This document shows, one piece after another, positions 1-8,320 of a stretch of 64,000 nucleotides of DNA; position 1 is the first letter of the stretch; each line of letters opens with the position of its first letter. Where the stretch lies: the NCBI GenBank assembly GCA_016706225.1, contig JADJKB010000021.1, positions 1,178,001-1,242,000 of the forward strand, written 5' to 3'. This DNA comes from Myxococcales bacterium (GTDB taxonomy: Bacteria > Myxococcota_A > Polyangia > Polyangiales > Polyangiaceae). Made by a program: the position numbers and the translations under genes. Under the pieces are notes generated by a model. The model did not search any database. It was not told the origin of the DNA and worked only from the letters and a program-made list of their open reading frames with translations.

Positions 1-1918
1 AGCTGATGGCCCACGGCAAAGTGGGGCCGGTATCCGCGCGGCACCAGGAGTACTTGGGGGACATCATCAAGAGCTCGAGCCACCTGCTCCAGCTGATCAA
101 CGACGTCCTCGACCTCGCGAAGGTGGAAGCCGGCAAGATGGACTTCGATCCCAAGCCCACCGTGTTGTCTCACCTCCTCAAAGAGGTGCGGGACATCCTC
201 CGGACGATGGCCGCCGCCAAGCAGATCCAGATCGAGGTCGAGATCGCTCCGACCTGCGAGGTGCTGCACCTGGACCCCGGGAAGCTCAAGCAGGTCCCAC
301 AACTTTCTCGAACGCTGTTTACCCGGGCGAGTCGGTGCGCGGGCTGAAGACGACGACATGGTTCGCGTCGAGGTCGAAGACACGGGCATCGGCATCAGTC
401 CCGCAGATCTGAGCCTGTTGTTCACGAGTCCGCAGCTCGATGGCGCATCCAACTGATCAGGACGCCGGCCTGCGCCACCAAGGCATCGTCGAAGCGCAGG
501 GGGCGGGTCGGTGTCGAGAGCGTGGCTGGAGCGGGAGCGTGTTCTTCGGGAAGCCACGTTGTCGTCACCGAGCCGGTGGGGGGCTGAAGATGCCGATCCT
601 GATCGTGGACGATAACCCGCAGAACCTGAAGCTCGCGCGCGTCGCCCTGGAGTGCGAGGGGTTCGAGGTACGGACCGCAACCGACGGCGAGGCTGCGATC
701 GAGCTCGTGCGCCGGGCACCAGCTCATCCTGATGGACTCAGCGCCGGCCTAGGGGTCAAGCAGACGAACGCGACCATCACAGCCGTCACCGCAACGCGAT
801 GAAGGGTGATCGCGAGAGGGCGATGAAGGTGGGATGCGACGGCTACATCACGAAGCCGATCGACCCGATCCTGTTGCCAGGTCAAGTCGGTCAGTACCTG
901 GGCGACCTGCCGCCCAGGCCCCCCGTGTCCGGTTCCAGGCCAACGGCGGTCGCCGAGGCCAGGTTACCCCGGGTGGACGACCAGCTGCCGATCCTGGTCA
1001 TCGAGGACAACCCGACGACTCGGAAGATGTTCCGGATCTCGCTCGAGAGCGCCGGATATCGCGTCGTCGAGGCGCACGATGCCAGGACGGCGCTGGCCCT
1101 CGTCGAGCATTGCCGCCCGGCGCTGATCATCCAGGATCTGCACCTGCCGGACATGGACGGCCTGACCTGGCCCGCAGCCCGGGCAGGGGATGCCGTGGCC
1201 GACGTGCGTCGGGTTCCTGCGCATCGACGAAGCGGGGCGAAGGCACTTTCCCAGTCCGCCCATCGACCCGCACCCCCTGATCGCGCGGCTCCACCTCACC
1301 ACGTTTCCCTCGGCGGACGCGCAGTTCGGCCAGGGGCGGCGAGTGCTCGTGGTCGATGACGATCCACTCCAGAGGAAGCTCTCGAAGATCTGGTTCACGG
1401 CCGCGGGCTTGACGTCAGCATCGCCGAGGATGGCACGCGGCGCTGGCGATGGCGCAGCGCGCCCCGGAGCATCGTGGTGGCAGATGTCCTCATGCCGACG
1501 ATGGATGGGTTCGCGCTGTGTCTGGCGCTTCGAACCGACCCCCGAGTCGCGCATGTTCCAGTCCTGCTGTGCTCGGCAGCCTACGTCGACGTCGCCGATC
1601 GCGATTTCGCGATGCGGGTCGGCGCCAGCGCCATGGTCGCGAAGGCCGATGGCCTCGAAGCGGTGATGACCGCGGTCGCGTCGGCGCTCGAGGCGCCACC
1701 GCCGGCACCTCCGACGGAGATGGCGGACGTCCTCGAGGTCGAACGGGGAAGACGAGGTCTGTGGCAGCTCGAGCGGCAGGTGCTCCAGAACGCGCGCCTG
1801 TTGCAGCGCACTGCACAGCAGGAGGCGCAACTCGCCGTGCTGGCTGGCGTCGCCGAGTCGCTCGCGACGAACGAGCTCGACAACGCGGACTGGGGATGCG
1901 CTGGCTTCGTGTCTGGAC
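1..1918 (+). pseudogene. Broken N-terminal half of a hybrid sensor histidine kinase
   Basis: Reading the frames together gives, in order, a HisKA helix (6-270, ending LDLAKVEAGKMDF), an ATP-binding domain (VEDTGIGIS near 373-400, then an eroded G2 region near 480-545), a receiver starting MPILIVDDN at 590, a second receiver starting PILVIEDN near 988, a third starting RVLVVDDDP near 1340, and a linker that runs into the GAF domain of the next entry. At least six frame changes are needed (near 297, 420-545, 725-800, 1170-1340, 1430-1470 and 1893). The window cuts the 5' end. The domain content is clear. Whether this is a true pseudogene or a poorly polished contig end cannot be told from the sequence, because the downstream half reads cleanly for 629 codons. 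As a protein it would be a cytoplasmic phosphorelay kinase. Confidence 0.75.
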
Positions 1919-3808
1919 ATGGCGGGGATCTCCAAGGGCGCGCTGTACCTGACCGAACCGGAGGGACAGCTGGCGCTCCAGCATCAGATCGGGTTCTCAC
2001 CGGGCGAGGACCAGCGACTCCGGGTCGCGTTTGGCTGCCAGGCACTGTTCGCGGAGCTGGCGCTGCGCGGAAATGTGGTGCTGCTCCCCTCGGAAGATGT
2101 GCCGAGCGCGATCGCGCAACAACTGCTGGTCGAGGCCGGCACCACGGCGCTCCTGGTGGTGCCGGTCGGGTGGGGAACCCGGAATTTCGGCGCGATCCTC
2201 CTCGGAGCCCGTATCGAGGATATTGGCGGAGAAGACGCGCTCGCATTCGCGCGCGTGCTGGGAGCGCAGATGGGCCAGGCGATCGGTCTCTCGCGCTCGT
2301 TCGAGAGTCTCGCGGCGAGCGAACTGCGGTATCGAACGCTCACGGAGAACGCGAACGATGCGATCGTGCTCGTGTCGCTCGATGGCATCATTCGCGAGTC
2401 GAATCGCCGATGCTCCGAAATTCTCGGGTACTCGGCGGAGGAGCTCGTCGGGCGTGCGGTTTGGGATCTTGCACTGCCGGGTCGCGAACCGGAGATCATC
2501 GAGTTGTTCAAGGAGCAGGTCCTGGCGGGCGCTGGACGAGCACGTCCGGTCGAGCTCAGATGCAGGGATGGCCGAAGCGCGATGATGGAGTTCTCGAGCG
2601 CCCCCGTGAACATCGAGGGCGAGACCATCCTGCTCACTATCGGTCGCGACGTGACGGAGCAGATGCAGGCTCAGACCCAGCTCATGGTCTCTGACCGGAT
2701 GGCATCCATCGGTAGCCTGGCTGCCGGCGTCGCGCACGAGATCAACAATCCGCTCGCTGCCGTGACGATAAACCTGGAGCTCGGGGTCAACGCGGTGACG
2801 CGGATGGCCGTGGAAGACGGAGCTTCACCACAGATGGTAGAGCTGCAGGAGAGCCTCGGCGAAGCCCTGTACGCGGCTGACCGCGTCAAGCAGATCGTCA
2901 AGGACCTGAAGATCTTCTCGCGTACCGAGGAGGACACTCTTCGCGCGGTCGATCTCGAGGGCGTGATGGAGTCGACGCTGCGGATGGCCTGGAACGAGAT
3001 CCGCCATCGGGCCAAGCTCGTGAAGCACTACGAGCACGTGCCGAGGGTCGACGCGAACGAATCGCGTCTCGGGCAAACGTTCCTCAATCTCATCATCAAT
3101 GCAGCACAAGCGATTCCCGAGGGTCACGTGGACCGAAACGAGATTACGATCACGATCAGCACGGACGAGCGGGGAGACGTGGTCACCGAGATTCGAGACA
3201 CCGGACCTGGCATCTCACCGGAGATCTTCCAAAAGCTGTTCACACCGTTCTTCACCACGAAGGCTCCCGGCGAGGGCACCGGCCTGGGCCTCACGATCTG
3301 TCGACGTATCATCACGGACCTTGGCGGAGAGATCACGGCGACCAGCGTCGTCGGGGAAGGCACCGTGTTTCGCGTCGTGCTTCGATCTGCGCAGCGAGAG
3401 GAGAAGGACGAGGTTCCACTCCCCTTCGCCCGCGCGGCGCGTCGCCGTGGCCGCGTGCTCCTGCTCGATGACGACCCGATGATCGGAGCCGCGGTGCGCC
3501 GGGCCCTCATGAACGAACACGATGTCGTCCCGCTGACGTCTGCACGTGAGGCACTGAACCGCATCGTGACTGGCGAACAATTCGACGTGATCCTGTGCGA
3601 CGTGATGATGCCTCACATGACGGGGGTCGAGTTCCATCGCGAGCTTGGGCGCGTGTTCCCGAACCAAGCCGACCGTATCGTGTTTCTCACGGGTGGCGCG
3701 TTCACCGCGACGGCACGGGTGTTTCTCGATGGAGTCTCGAATACCCTGATCGAGAAGCCATTTCAGGTTCGGGACCTGCGAGCACTCGTGAATGAACGCG
3801 TGTGCTGA
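1919..3808 (+). CDS. Hybrid histidine kinase, GAF-PAS-HisKA-HATPase-REC
   Basis: This 629-residue stretch is the intact C-terminal half of the kinase that begins upstream. Domains are GAF (about 1-130), PAS (about 136-250, from LRYRTLTENANDAI), HisKA with phospho-acceptor His273 in GVAHEINNPLA, HATPase with an N box near 388-398, G1 DTGPG at 427-431 and G2 GTGLGL at 454-459, then a C-terminal receiver with acidic residues DDD 517-519, phospho-acceptor Asp561 (ILCDVMMP) and Lys613. No membrane segment is present, so it should be cytosolic. The residues just before the ATG continue the GAF fold in the same frame (DALASCLD), so the ATG is probably internal to a longer original gene and the break lies near 1893. 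The ligand cannot be told. Family assignment is firm; an independent start at 1919 is doubtful. Confidence 0.85.
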   Translation: MAGISKGALYLTEPEGQLALQHQIGFSPGEDQRLRVAFGCQALFAELALRGNVVLLPSEDVPSAIAQQLLVEAGTTALLVVPVGWGTRNFGAILLGARIEDIGGEDALAFARVLGAQMGQAIGLSRSFESLAASELRYRTLTENANDAIVLVSLDGIIRESNRRCSEILGYSAEELVGRAVWDLALPGREPEIIELFKEQVLAGAGRARPVELRCRDGRSAMMEFSSAPVNIEGETILLTIGRDVTEQMQAQTQLMVSDRMASIGSLAAGVAHEINNPLAAVTINLELGVNAVTRMAVEDGASPQMVELQESLGEALYAADRVKQIVKDLKIFSRTEEDTLRAVDLEGVMESTLRMAWNEIRHRAKLVKHYEHVPRVDANESRLGQTFLNLIINAAQAIPEGHVDRNEITITISTDERGDVVTEIRDTGPGISPEIFQKLFTPFFTTKAPGEGTGLGLTICRRIITDLGGEITATSVVGEGTVFRVVLRSAQREEKDEVPLPFARAARRRGRVLLLDDDPMIGAAVRRALMNEHDVVPLTSAREALNRIVTGEQFDVILCDVMMPHMTGVEFHRELGRVFPNQADRIVFLTGGAFTATARVFLDGVSNTLIEKPFQVRDLRALVNERVC

Positions 3809-3857
3809 CGATAGGGCGCAGCGCGGGAGGACGATCGCAACGGAACCAAAGACTGCG

Positions 3858-4552
3858 TCAGTCGCGGTGATCGTGGACGCGCGACTCGACGCGTTCGATC
3901 AGCTCCTCCACCGTCGGGGGAAGCTCGGCGTCGCCTTCCTCGGGATCGCGCTCCGGCAGCAGAGCATTCAGCATCACCTTGCGGGCGCGAGGCAGGCTAT
4001 TGCGAATCACGGCGCGGTATGCGAGGAGGCTGAGCACCAACGCGACGAAGGCAGCGACGCCCAGGAACCAGGGCGCGCCCCGGTGCTTGGGATCCACAGC
4101 GGCGGTCGCCACCAGAGCTGCAGCCAGGACTCGACCACCGCCGGAGCGACGGGATTGACGATCGTCTCCAGTTTTAGCTGGGTCATGTCGGCATCGGTGC
4201 TGATTCGACCGTGGATCTGCGTCATTTGGCCGGTCGGCCCGTTGAGCGTCACGCGAAATTCGGGTGCTTGCACCGTGCCCACGAGACGCACGCTCCCCTT
4301 CTGCACCTTGTTCCACGAAGCGTCCGGCACCGTGATGGCGGAGAGGCGCCGCACGACCTCTTCGACCGGGAGTGAAAAGGACAGGACCAGGCGCTCTCCG
4401 ATGCCGAAGGCGAAGGGCTGCGGGACGGGCGCGAGCGCCCTGCTTCGTCGATAAGCGCCCGCGTGGCGAGAAGTCGGGGTCCGGTTGGGCATGTGGGGCC
4501 GGGCGAGCCTCAGTCCCGATCGATTCGGGCCACGACCGAGAAGTGGGCGCAA
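3858..4552 (-). pseudogene. Frameshifted membrane protein of unknown function
   Basis: Two minus-strand frames join near 4080 to give one protein. The N-terminal part has beta-rich sequence (FGIGERLVLSFSLPVEEVVR, then SAITVPDASWNKVQ). The C-terminal part has one hydrophobic segment (PWFLGVAAFVALVLSLLAY) followed by a basic stretch and an acidic cytoplasmic tail (LPERDPEEGDAELPPTVEEL). The join falls at the end of LWWRPPLWIPS. The order suggests a periplasmic domain anchored by one C-terminal helix. I do not recognise the family. The 5' end is uncertain because no clear ribosome site precedes any start. It converges on the kinase above, with about 50 bp between the two ends. Confidence 0.45.
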
Positions 4553-4703
4553 GGCAGCGGTTTTTCGCGCCGCAGACGTACAGAGCCGTCATCGAAGGAC
4601 TTGCCTGCTGGCCTGCCCGTTCCGGCGGCAAGCCGTGCTGGCGCTGACGGCCCGCCGCGCAATTCGTTTGTCAGGGCTTCCCGATCCCCAATAGCCTCAC
4701 CGG

Positions 4704-4999
4704 ATGCGGAATCTCCCGAGAACTATCCGCGCCTCGGCCATCGCATTGTTCGTACTCCACGGCTGCGGGTCCGGAGGGAGGCGGCGTCTTGTTCGCGCAG
4801 AGAGCTGAAGACTAAATGGAGTCATACTCGCGGGGAGGGCCAGGCGGCGTCTTGTTCGGCCTGCCCGCCGGCGACCTACACGCAAGATCAGTGCGACGCC
4901 TGGGGCGCAGCCATGAGCTGCAAGACCTCCAACCTGGTGACGGTCACCGATACTCTTTGCGGTGGAGGGCGAAGGCGCCAGCTTTGGGGTGTTGGGTGA
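4704..4999 (+). pseudogene. Remnant of a small Cys-rich lipoprotein
   Basis: An ATG at 4704 opens a convincing lipoprotein signal: a basic start, the core ASAIALFVLHG and then C-G-S-G-G. That frame stops at 4806. A second frame further on (4848-4966) reads as a secreted Cys-rich segment (CSACPPATYTQDQC, then MSCKTSNLVTVTDTLCGGG). A 16-base stretch, ggcggcgtcttgttcg, occurs both near 4780 and near 4850, so a short tandem duplication probably broke the frame. The function is unknown. The two halves look real, but their being one gene is an inference. Confidence 0.4.
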
Positions 5000-5348
5000 G
5001 AGGTGCCAGGTGCGAGTCTCGGTTTGGGCAGCCGGCGTGATGCGCCGTCCAGCTTCAGGTTCGGGTTGCCTCCCTTGATCCGTGTCGACAGCGCCTGATT
5101 AGCGCCCACCTAAGCGCACCCCGCCTGGAGCGTCAAACGACCGCCGACCGGGGGCACGGCACCGGAGCCAAAACCAAGCCACTCCGGCAGCGCGGCGACC
5201 CAAGGGCGGGGGGCCCACCAGCGTCGACACAGTCCGTCGCCGTCCCGGCCAGAGCTTCCTCTTCGTGGGTGTGCAAGCAGCGAGGTCGTGTTGGTGCGCC
5301 CTGACCCTCGCTGTGCGCGGCTCCTCCTGGCTCGTGTAGCCTCCCACC
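5000..5348. other. Intergenic region, no supported gene
   Basis: I see no coding frame with believable composition here. The stretch separates the lipoprotein remnant from the SIR2 gene and must hold the SIR2 promoter, but no clear -35/-10 pair or strong Shine-Dalgarno can be picked out before the ATG at 5349. Confidence 0.4.
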
Positions 5349-6599
5349 ATGCCACGCCGTTCGTCCCGCCCGCGAATCATCAATGAAGCGGGCCTCGCTC
5401 GCCTCGCCGCCGCGGTCAGCTCGGGTCAGCTCGGCGTGCTGGTCGGCGCAGGCTTGAGCCAGTCGCTGGGCTACCCGGGGTGGCGGGAGCTGATCGAAGA
5501 GCTCTCACGACGCGCGGGCAATCCCGGGCGCGCCGAGAGCACTCGCGACAGCCTGCTGCGCGCCGATCTCCTGCGCAAGAAGATGGGTTCGAAGTACGCG
5601 AGCGCGCTCCGCGCCATCTTCGCCGACACCAACAAGCGCGCGCGCATCGAGCGCTCGAAACCCCACGCGCTCCTCACTCGTGCACCCTTCGCCTTCTTCG
5701 CCACCACCAACTACGACCTCGCGATCGAGCGCGCCCACGAGTCCCACGTCCGTGAGCCACTAGAGACCGTCGACTGGACGGACGGGCCGACGGTCAACTC
5801 CTTCCTGCTCGACCGCCACCCGATGCCTCCGAAGCCATGTTTTCACTTGCACGGCGTGTACACCCGACCGGAGACCGTCGTGCTCACCGAGAGCGACTAC
5901 CGCGAGCGTTATTTCAAGAGCCAGGAACACCGGCATCGCTTGCTGATGCTGCTCTTCCGACGCCAGCTCCTGTTCGTCGGCTTCTCGCTCAGAGATCAGG
6001 ACATCAACACCCTGCTCCGGGAGCAGACCGCGACCTTCGACGAGTGGCGCCCCCGTCACTTCGCGATCCTGGACTACGACCCCGAGCGCGAGGACGAAGA
6101 GAGCATCCTGGCGCGCAAGACCGAGCTCGAGATGCGCTACTCCATCGAGCCGATCTTCTTTGCACTGGGCCCCCCACCCGACCGCCACGCTCCGCTCGTC
6201 GAGGTGCTCACCCGGGCCACCGCCGCGACCAGCAAGGAGCGCGACCCCGACGATCCTCAGAAGGGCCGCTGGGGCGGCGCCACCTCGAACGGCGGTTACG
6301 TGATCGAAGCGCGCGTTTCTTCCAGGGCCGTCGAGGGCTGGTACGATCTGCGGGTGGTGGTGCGGCGCAAGCGCGGGCTGCGCGCCGAGGCAGGCACGGT
6401 GACCTTCCACTTGCACGACACGTTCGAACCCAACACGCGGAGCGTGCGGCTGTCGGCGGGGCGCGCGGAGCTCGAGCTCACCGTGTGGGGCGCGTTCACG
6501 ATTGGGGCGGAGGTGAAACGCCAGGCCGGAGGGGTCGCGGCGCTGGAGCTCAATCTCGCGACGCTCCGCGGCGCGCCCAAGGATTTCCGCACGACATGA
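5349..6599 (+). CDS. SIR2-like NAD-binding protein with C-terminal pYEATS domain
   Basis: 416 residues. The N-terminal 1-285 is a SIR2_2-type fold: dinucleotide loop LVGAGLSQ (31-38), FFATTNYDLAIE (116-127) holding the NAD-contacting Asn121 and Asp123, HLHG (166-169) with the usual catalytic His, and GFSLRDQDI (211-219). SIR2 domains of this branch in bacteria commonly deplete or sense NAD+ in anti-phage systems. Residues about 316-402 read as a prokaryotic YEATS (pYEATS) beta-sandwich: VEGWYDLRVVV, VTFHLHDTFEPNTRSV, then ELTVWGAFTIGAEV and a final LELNL strand. This domain is reported beside effector domains in bacterial conflict systems. The gene stands alone, with no partner on either side, so it may act as a self-contained abortive-infection protein with pYEATS as the sensor or recruitment module. 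SIR2 is firm and pYEATS is probable. Confidence 0.82.
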   Translation: MPRRSSRPRIINEAGLARLAAAVSSGQLGVLVGAGLSQSLGYPGWRELIEELSRRAGNPGRAESTRDSLLRADLLRKKMGSKYASALRAIFADTNKRARIERSKPHALLTRAPFAFFATTNYDLAIERAHESHVREPLETVDWTDGPTVNSFLLDRHPMPPKPCFHLHGVYTRPETVVLTESDYRERYFKSQEHRHRLLMLLFRRQLLFVGFSLRDQDINTLLREQTATFDEWRPRHFAILDYDPEREDEESILARKTELEMRYSIEPIFFALGPPPDRHAPLVEVLTRATAATSKERDPDDPQKGRWGGATSNGGYVIEARVSSRAVEGWYDLRVVVRRKRGLRAEAGTVTFHLHDTFEPNTRSVRLSAGRAELELTVWGAFTIGAEVKRQAGGVAALELNLATLRGAPKDFRTT

Positions 6600-6657
6600 C
6601 GCGGAGGGCGCTCCGAGGATTGCGTAGCCCAGTGCGTTGGCGCATCATGCAGCGGTC

Positions 6658-7062
6658 ATGACGGATGGAGACAGCAGGCGTCTGATCTTGGCCCGGCGCG
6701 CGCGCTTCGTGGCGATGGCGCTCGCGAGTGCCGGCGTCGCGTCGGTCGCCACCACTGCCTGCGGCGGAGATTCCGACAACGGCGGCGGCGGTGGCAGCGC
6801 GGCGACGACGGGCGGCGGCGGTTCGAGCACCGGCGGCGCAAACACCGGCGGCTCGAGCACCGGCGGCGCCAGCGGCGCGGGTGGCTCGAGCACCGGCGGC
6901 GTCAGCGGCGCGGGCGGTGCGAACACCGGAGGCAGCGCCGGAGACGCGGGCTTCGATGCGGATGCCGAGCCGCAGCCGTGTCTCGCTCCACCACCCGACG
7001 ATGCTGGCGACGACGGACCGCAGGTCTGCCTGTCGTTGCCGCCACCGGACAGCGGCAGCTGA
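6658..7062 (+). CDS. Gly-rich lipoprotein
   Basis: About 134 residues. The N-terminus is basic (MTDGDSRRLILARRARF), followed by a hydrophobic core and a lipobox-like end at TTAC-G-G-D. A low-complexity Gly/Ser/Thr/Asn linker (GGSSTGGASGAGG-type units) fills most of the chain, and a short tail with two cysteines ends it (CLAPPPDD, QVCLSLPP). Such proteins are usually surface or periplasmic anchors in myxobacteria. There is no recognisable functional domain, so no role is assigned. It follows the SIR2 gene by about 60 bp on the same strand. An earlier TTG at 6637 is possible, but the ATG fits the signal peptide better. Confidence 0.6.
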   Translation: MTDGDSRRLILARRARFVAMALASAGVASVATTACGGDSDNGGGGGSAATTGGGGSSTGGANTGGSSTGGASGAGGSSTGGVSGAGGANTGGSAGDAGFDADAEPQPCLAPPPDDAGDDGPQVCLSLPPPDSGS

Positions 7063-7141
7063 GTCGCCGCGCATCGGGACACTCCACATCCTCGATGGCG
7101 CTCAGTCCCGAGCGTGTTATGGCCGAGCGCGGAGGGATGCC

Positions 7142-7519
7142 ATGGGTGCCCAGAGCGTGAAGAGTCAGGTCGTTTGGTTCGATGTGCCGTGTGTCGAGCT
7201 CGATCGCGCAATCCAATTTTATGGGGCTGTGCTCGGGTGTGAGATCCCGAAGCAAGACGGGCCCGGATTCTCGATGGGGATCCTTCCTCACGAAGGCTCA
7301 GCCGTTGGCGGCTGCCTCGCCGTGATGAAGGACAACGCGCCGTCCGAGCGCGGGGTGCTGATCTATCTCAACTGTGATGGGCGCCTCGACGACGCGATCG
7401 CCGCCGTCGCGCCGAACGGCGGCGAGATCCTGCAACCGAAACACGCCATCGGCCCCCACGGCTTTCGAGCCATCGTGCGGGACAGCGAAGGCAACCGCGT
7501 GGCGTTGCACTCGAGCTGA
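7142..7519 (+). CDS. VOC-family (glyoxalase-like) protein
   Basis: About 125 residues, the size of a single VOC protein with two beta-alpha-beta-beta-beta motifs. The N-terminal half reads VVWFDVPCVELDRAIQFYG, the classic start of these proteins. The C-terminal half ends IGPHGFRAIVRDSEGNRVAL, with the usual D-x-x-G-N strand. Family members bind a divalent metal and act on small molecules (glyoxalase, antibiotic resistance, dioxygenase types); the substrate cannot be inferred. It is cytoplasmic, with no signal peptide. The ATG at 7142 starts just before MGAQSVKSQ and keeps the fold complete. Confidence 0.75.
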   Translation: MGAQSVKSQVVWFDVPCVELDRAIQFYGAVLGCEIPKQDGPGFSMGILPHEGSAVGGCLAVMKDNAPSERGVLIYLNCDGRLDDAIAAVAPNGGEILQPKHAIGPHGFRAIVRDSEGNRVALHSS

Positions 7520-7676
7520 GCACCGACCGCCGCCCTCCAGACGACGGGGACGTGCCACGTTCAACGTTCGGCACGCGCATTGCTCCTCGTGTCACCAGGA
7601 CCTCGAAATCAAGGTTCGCCCCGGGCAACCGGATCCGAGTTGGCACAAGTCGCGCCACTTCTTCTTGGAGAGTCAG

Positions 7677-8252
7677 ATGTCGAACAATCGTCGTTGGTTT
7701 GCGTTGTCCCTCGTCGCCGGCCTCGTGGCGTGCGGCGGGCAGTCCGAAACCGGAGGCACGGGGGGAGCAGCCGGAGCCGGGGGAGCAAGCGCCTCGGGTG
7801 GGGGCGGCACTGGCGCGGTCTCCGGCGGTGGAGGCTCCGGCGCGGTCGACGGTGGCACCGGAGGCACGGTGGCCGGAGGCGGTGGGGTTGGCGCCTCGGG
7901 CGGCGCGCCGGGCGGCGGCGGAGCACCGTGTGCTTCGCTCGAGCAGGGCTACGTGGAGACGCTGAAAAAGGCGAAGGTCTGCAACCCCATGATCGACATG
8001 GAGCAGTGCACGAAGAAGGTGCCGGATGCGCTCGCTTGCCCCTGCGGGGGAACCTTCGTCAATGCGGGCGCCGCCGAAGCGCTGAAGACCCTCGGCGATC
8101 TGAAATACTTCTGGGACACACAGAAATGCGGAGAGGGCATCGGTTGCCCGGCCATCGCGTGTGAGGAGCCCGCCGGCGCAGGTTGTGATGCAGATCCCGC
8201 GGGCAGCTCGGGCACTTGTCAGGACATGTACCTGAACGGCGGGGGCGGCTGA
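7677..8252 (+). CDS. Lipoprotein with Gly-rich linker and Cys-rich C-terminal domain
   Basis: 191 residues. The signal ends LSLVAGLVAC-G-G, a lipobox, and is followed by about 65 residues of Gly/Ala/Ser linker and a compact domain of about 105 residues containing eight or more cysteines (CASLEQGYVETLKKAKVCN, ACPCGG, KCGEGIGCPAIAC). The spacing suggests disulphides in the periplasm or on the cell surface. A GGAGAG ribosome site lies just before the ATG. I recognise the architecture as common in Polyangiales but not a function. Confidence 0.65.
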   Translation: MSNNRRWFALSLVAGLVACGGQSETGGTGGAAGAGGASASGGGGTGAVSGGGGSGAVDGGTGGTVAGGGGVGASGGAPGGGGAPCASLEQGYVETLKKAKVCNPMIDMEQCTKKVPDALACPCGGTFVNAGAAEALKTLGDLKYFWDTQKCGEGIGCPAIACEEPAGAGCDADPAGSSGTCQDMYLNGGGG

Positions 8253-8320
8253 GCGCCGGCGGGCAGGCTCGCGTCGCCGGAATCTAGGCCATTTGGCCAG
8301 GCGTCCGAGATATTCGGGCG

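Noticed and set aside
5099..5383. Small minus-strand gene upstream of the SIR2 gene
   Set aside because: Arg/Gly/Pro-rich, no start context, and it overlaps the SIR2 start region; no support as a coding sequence.
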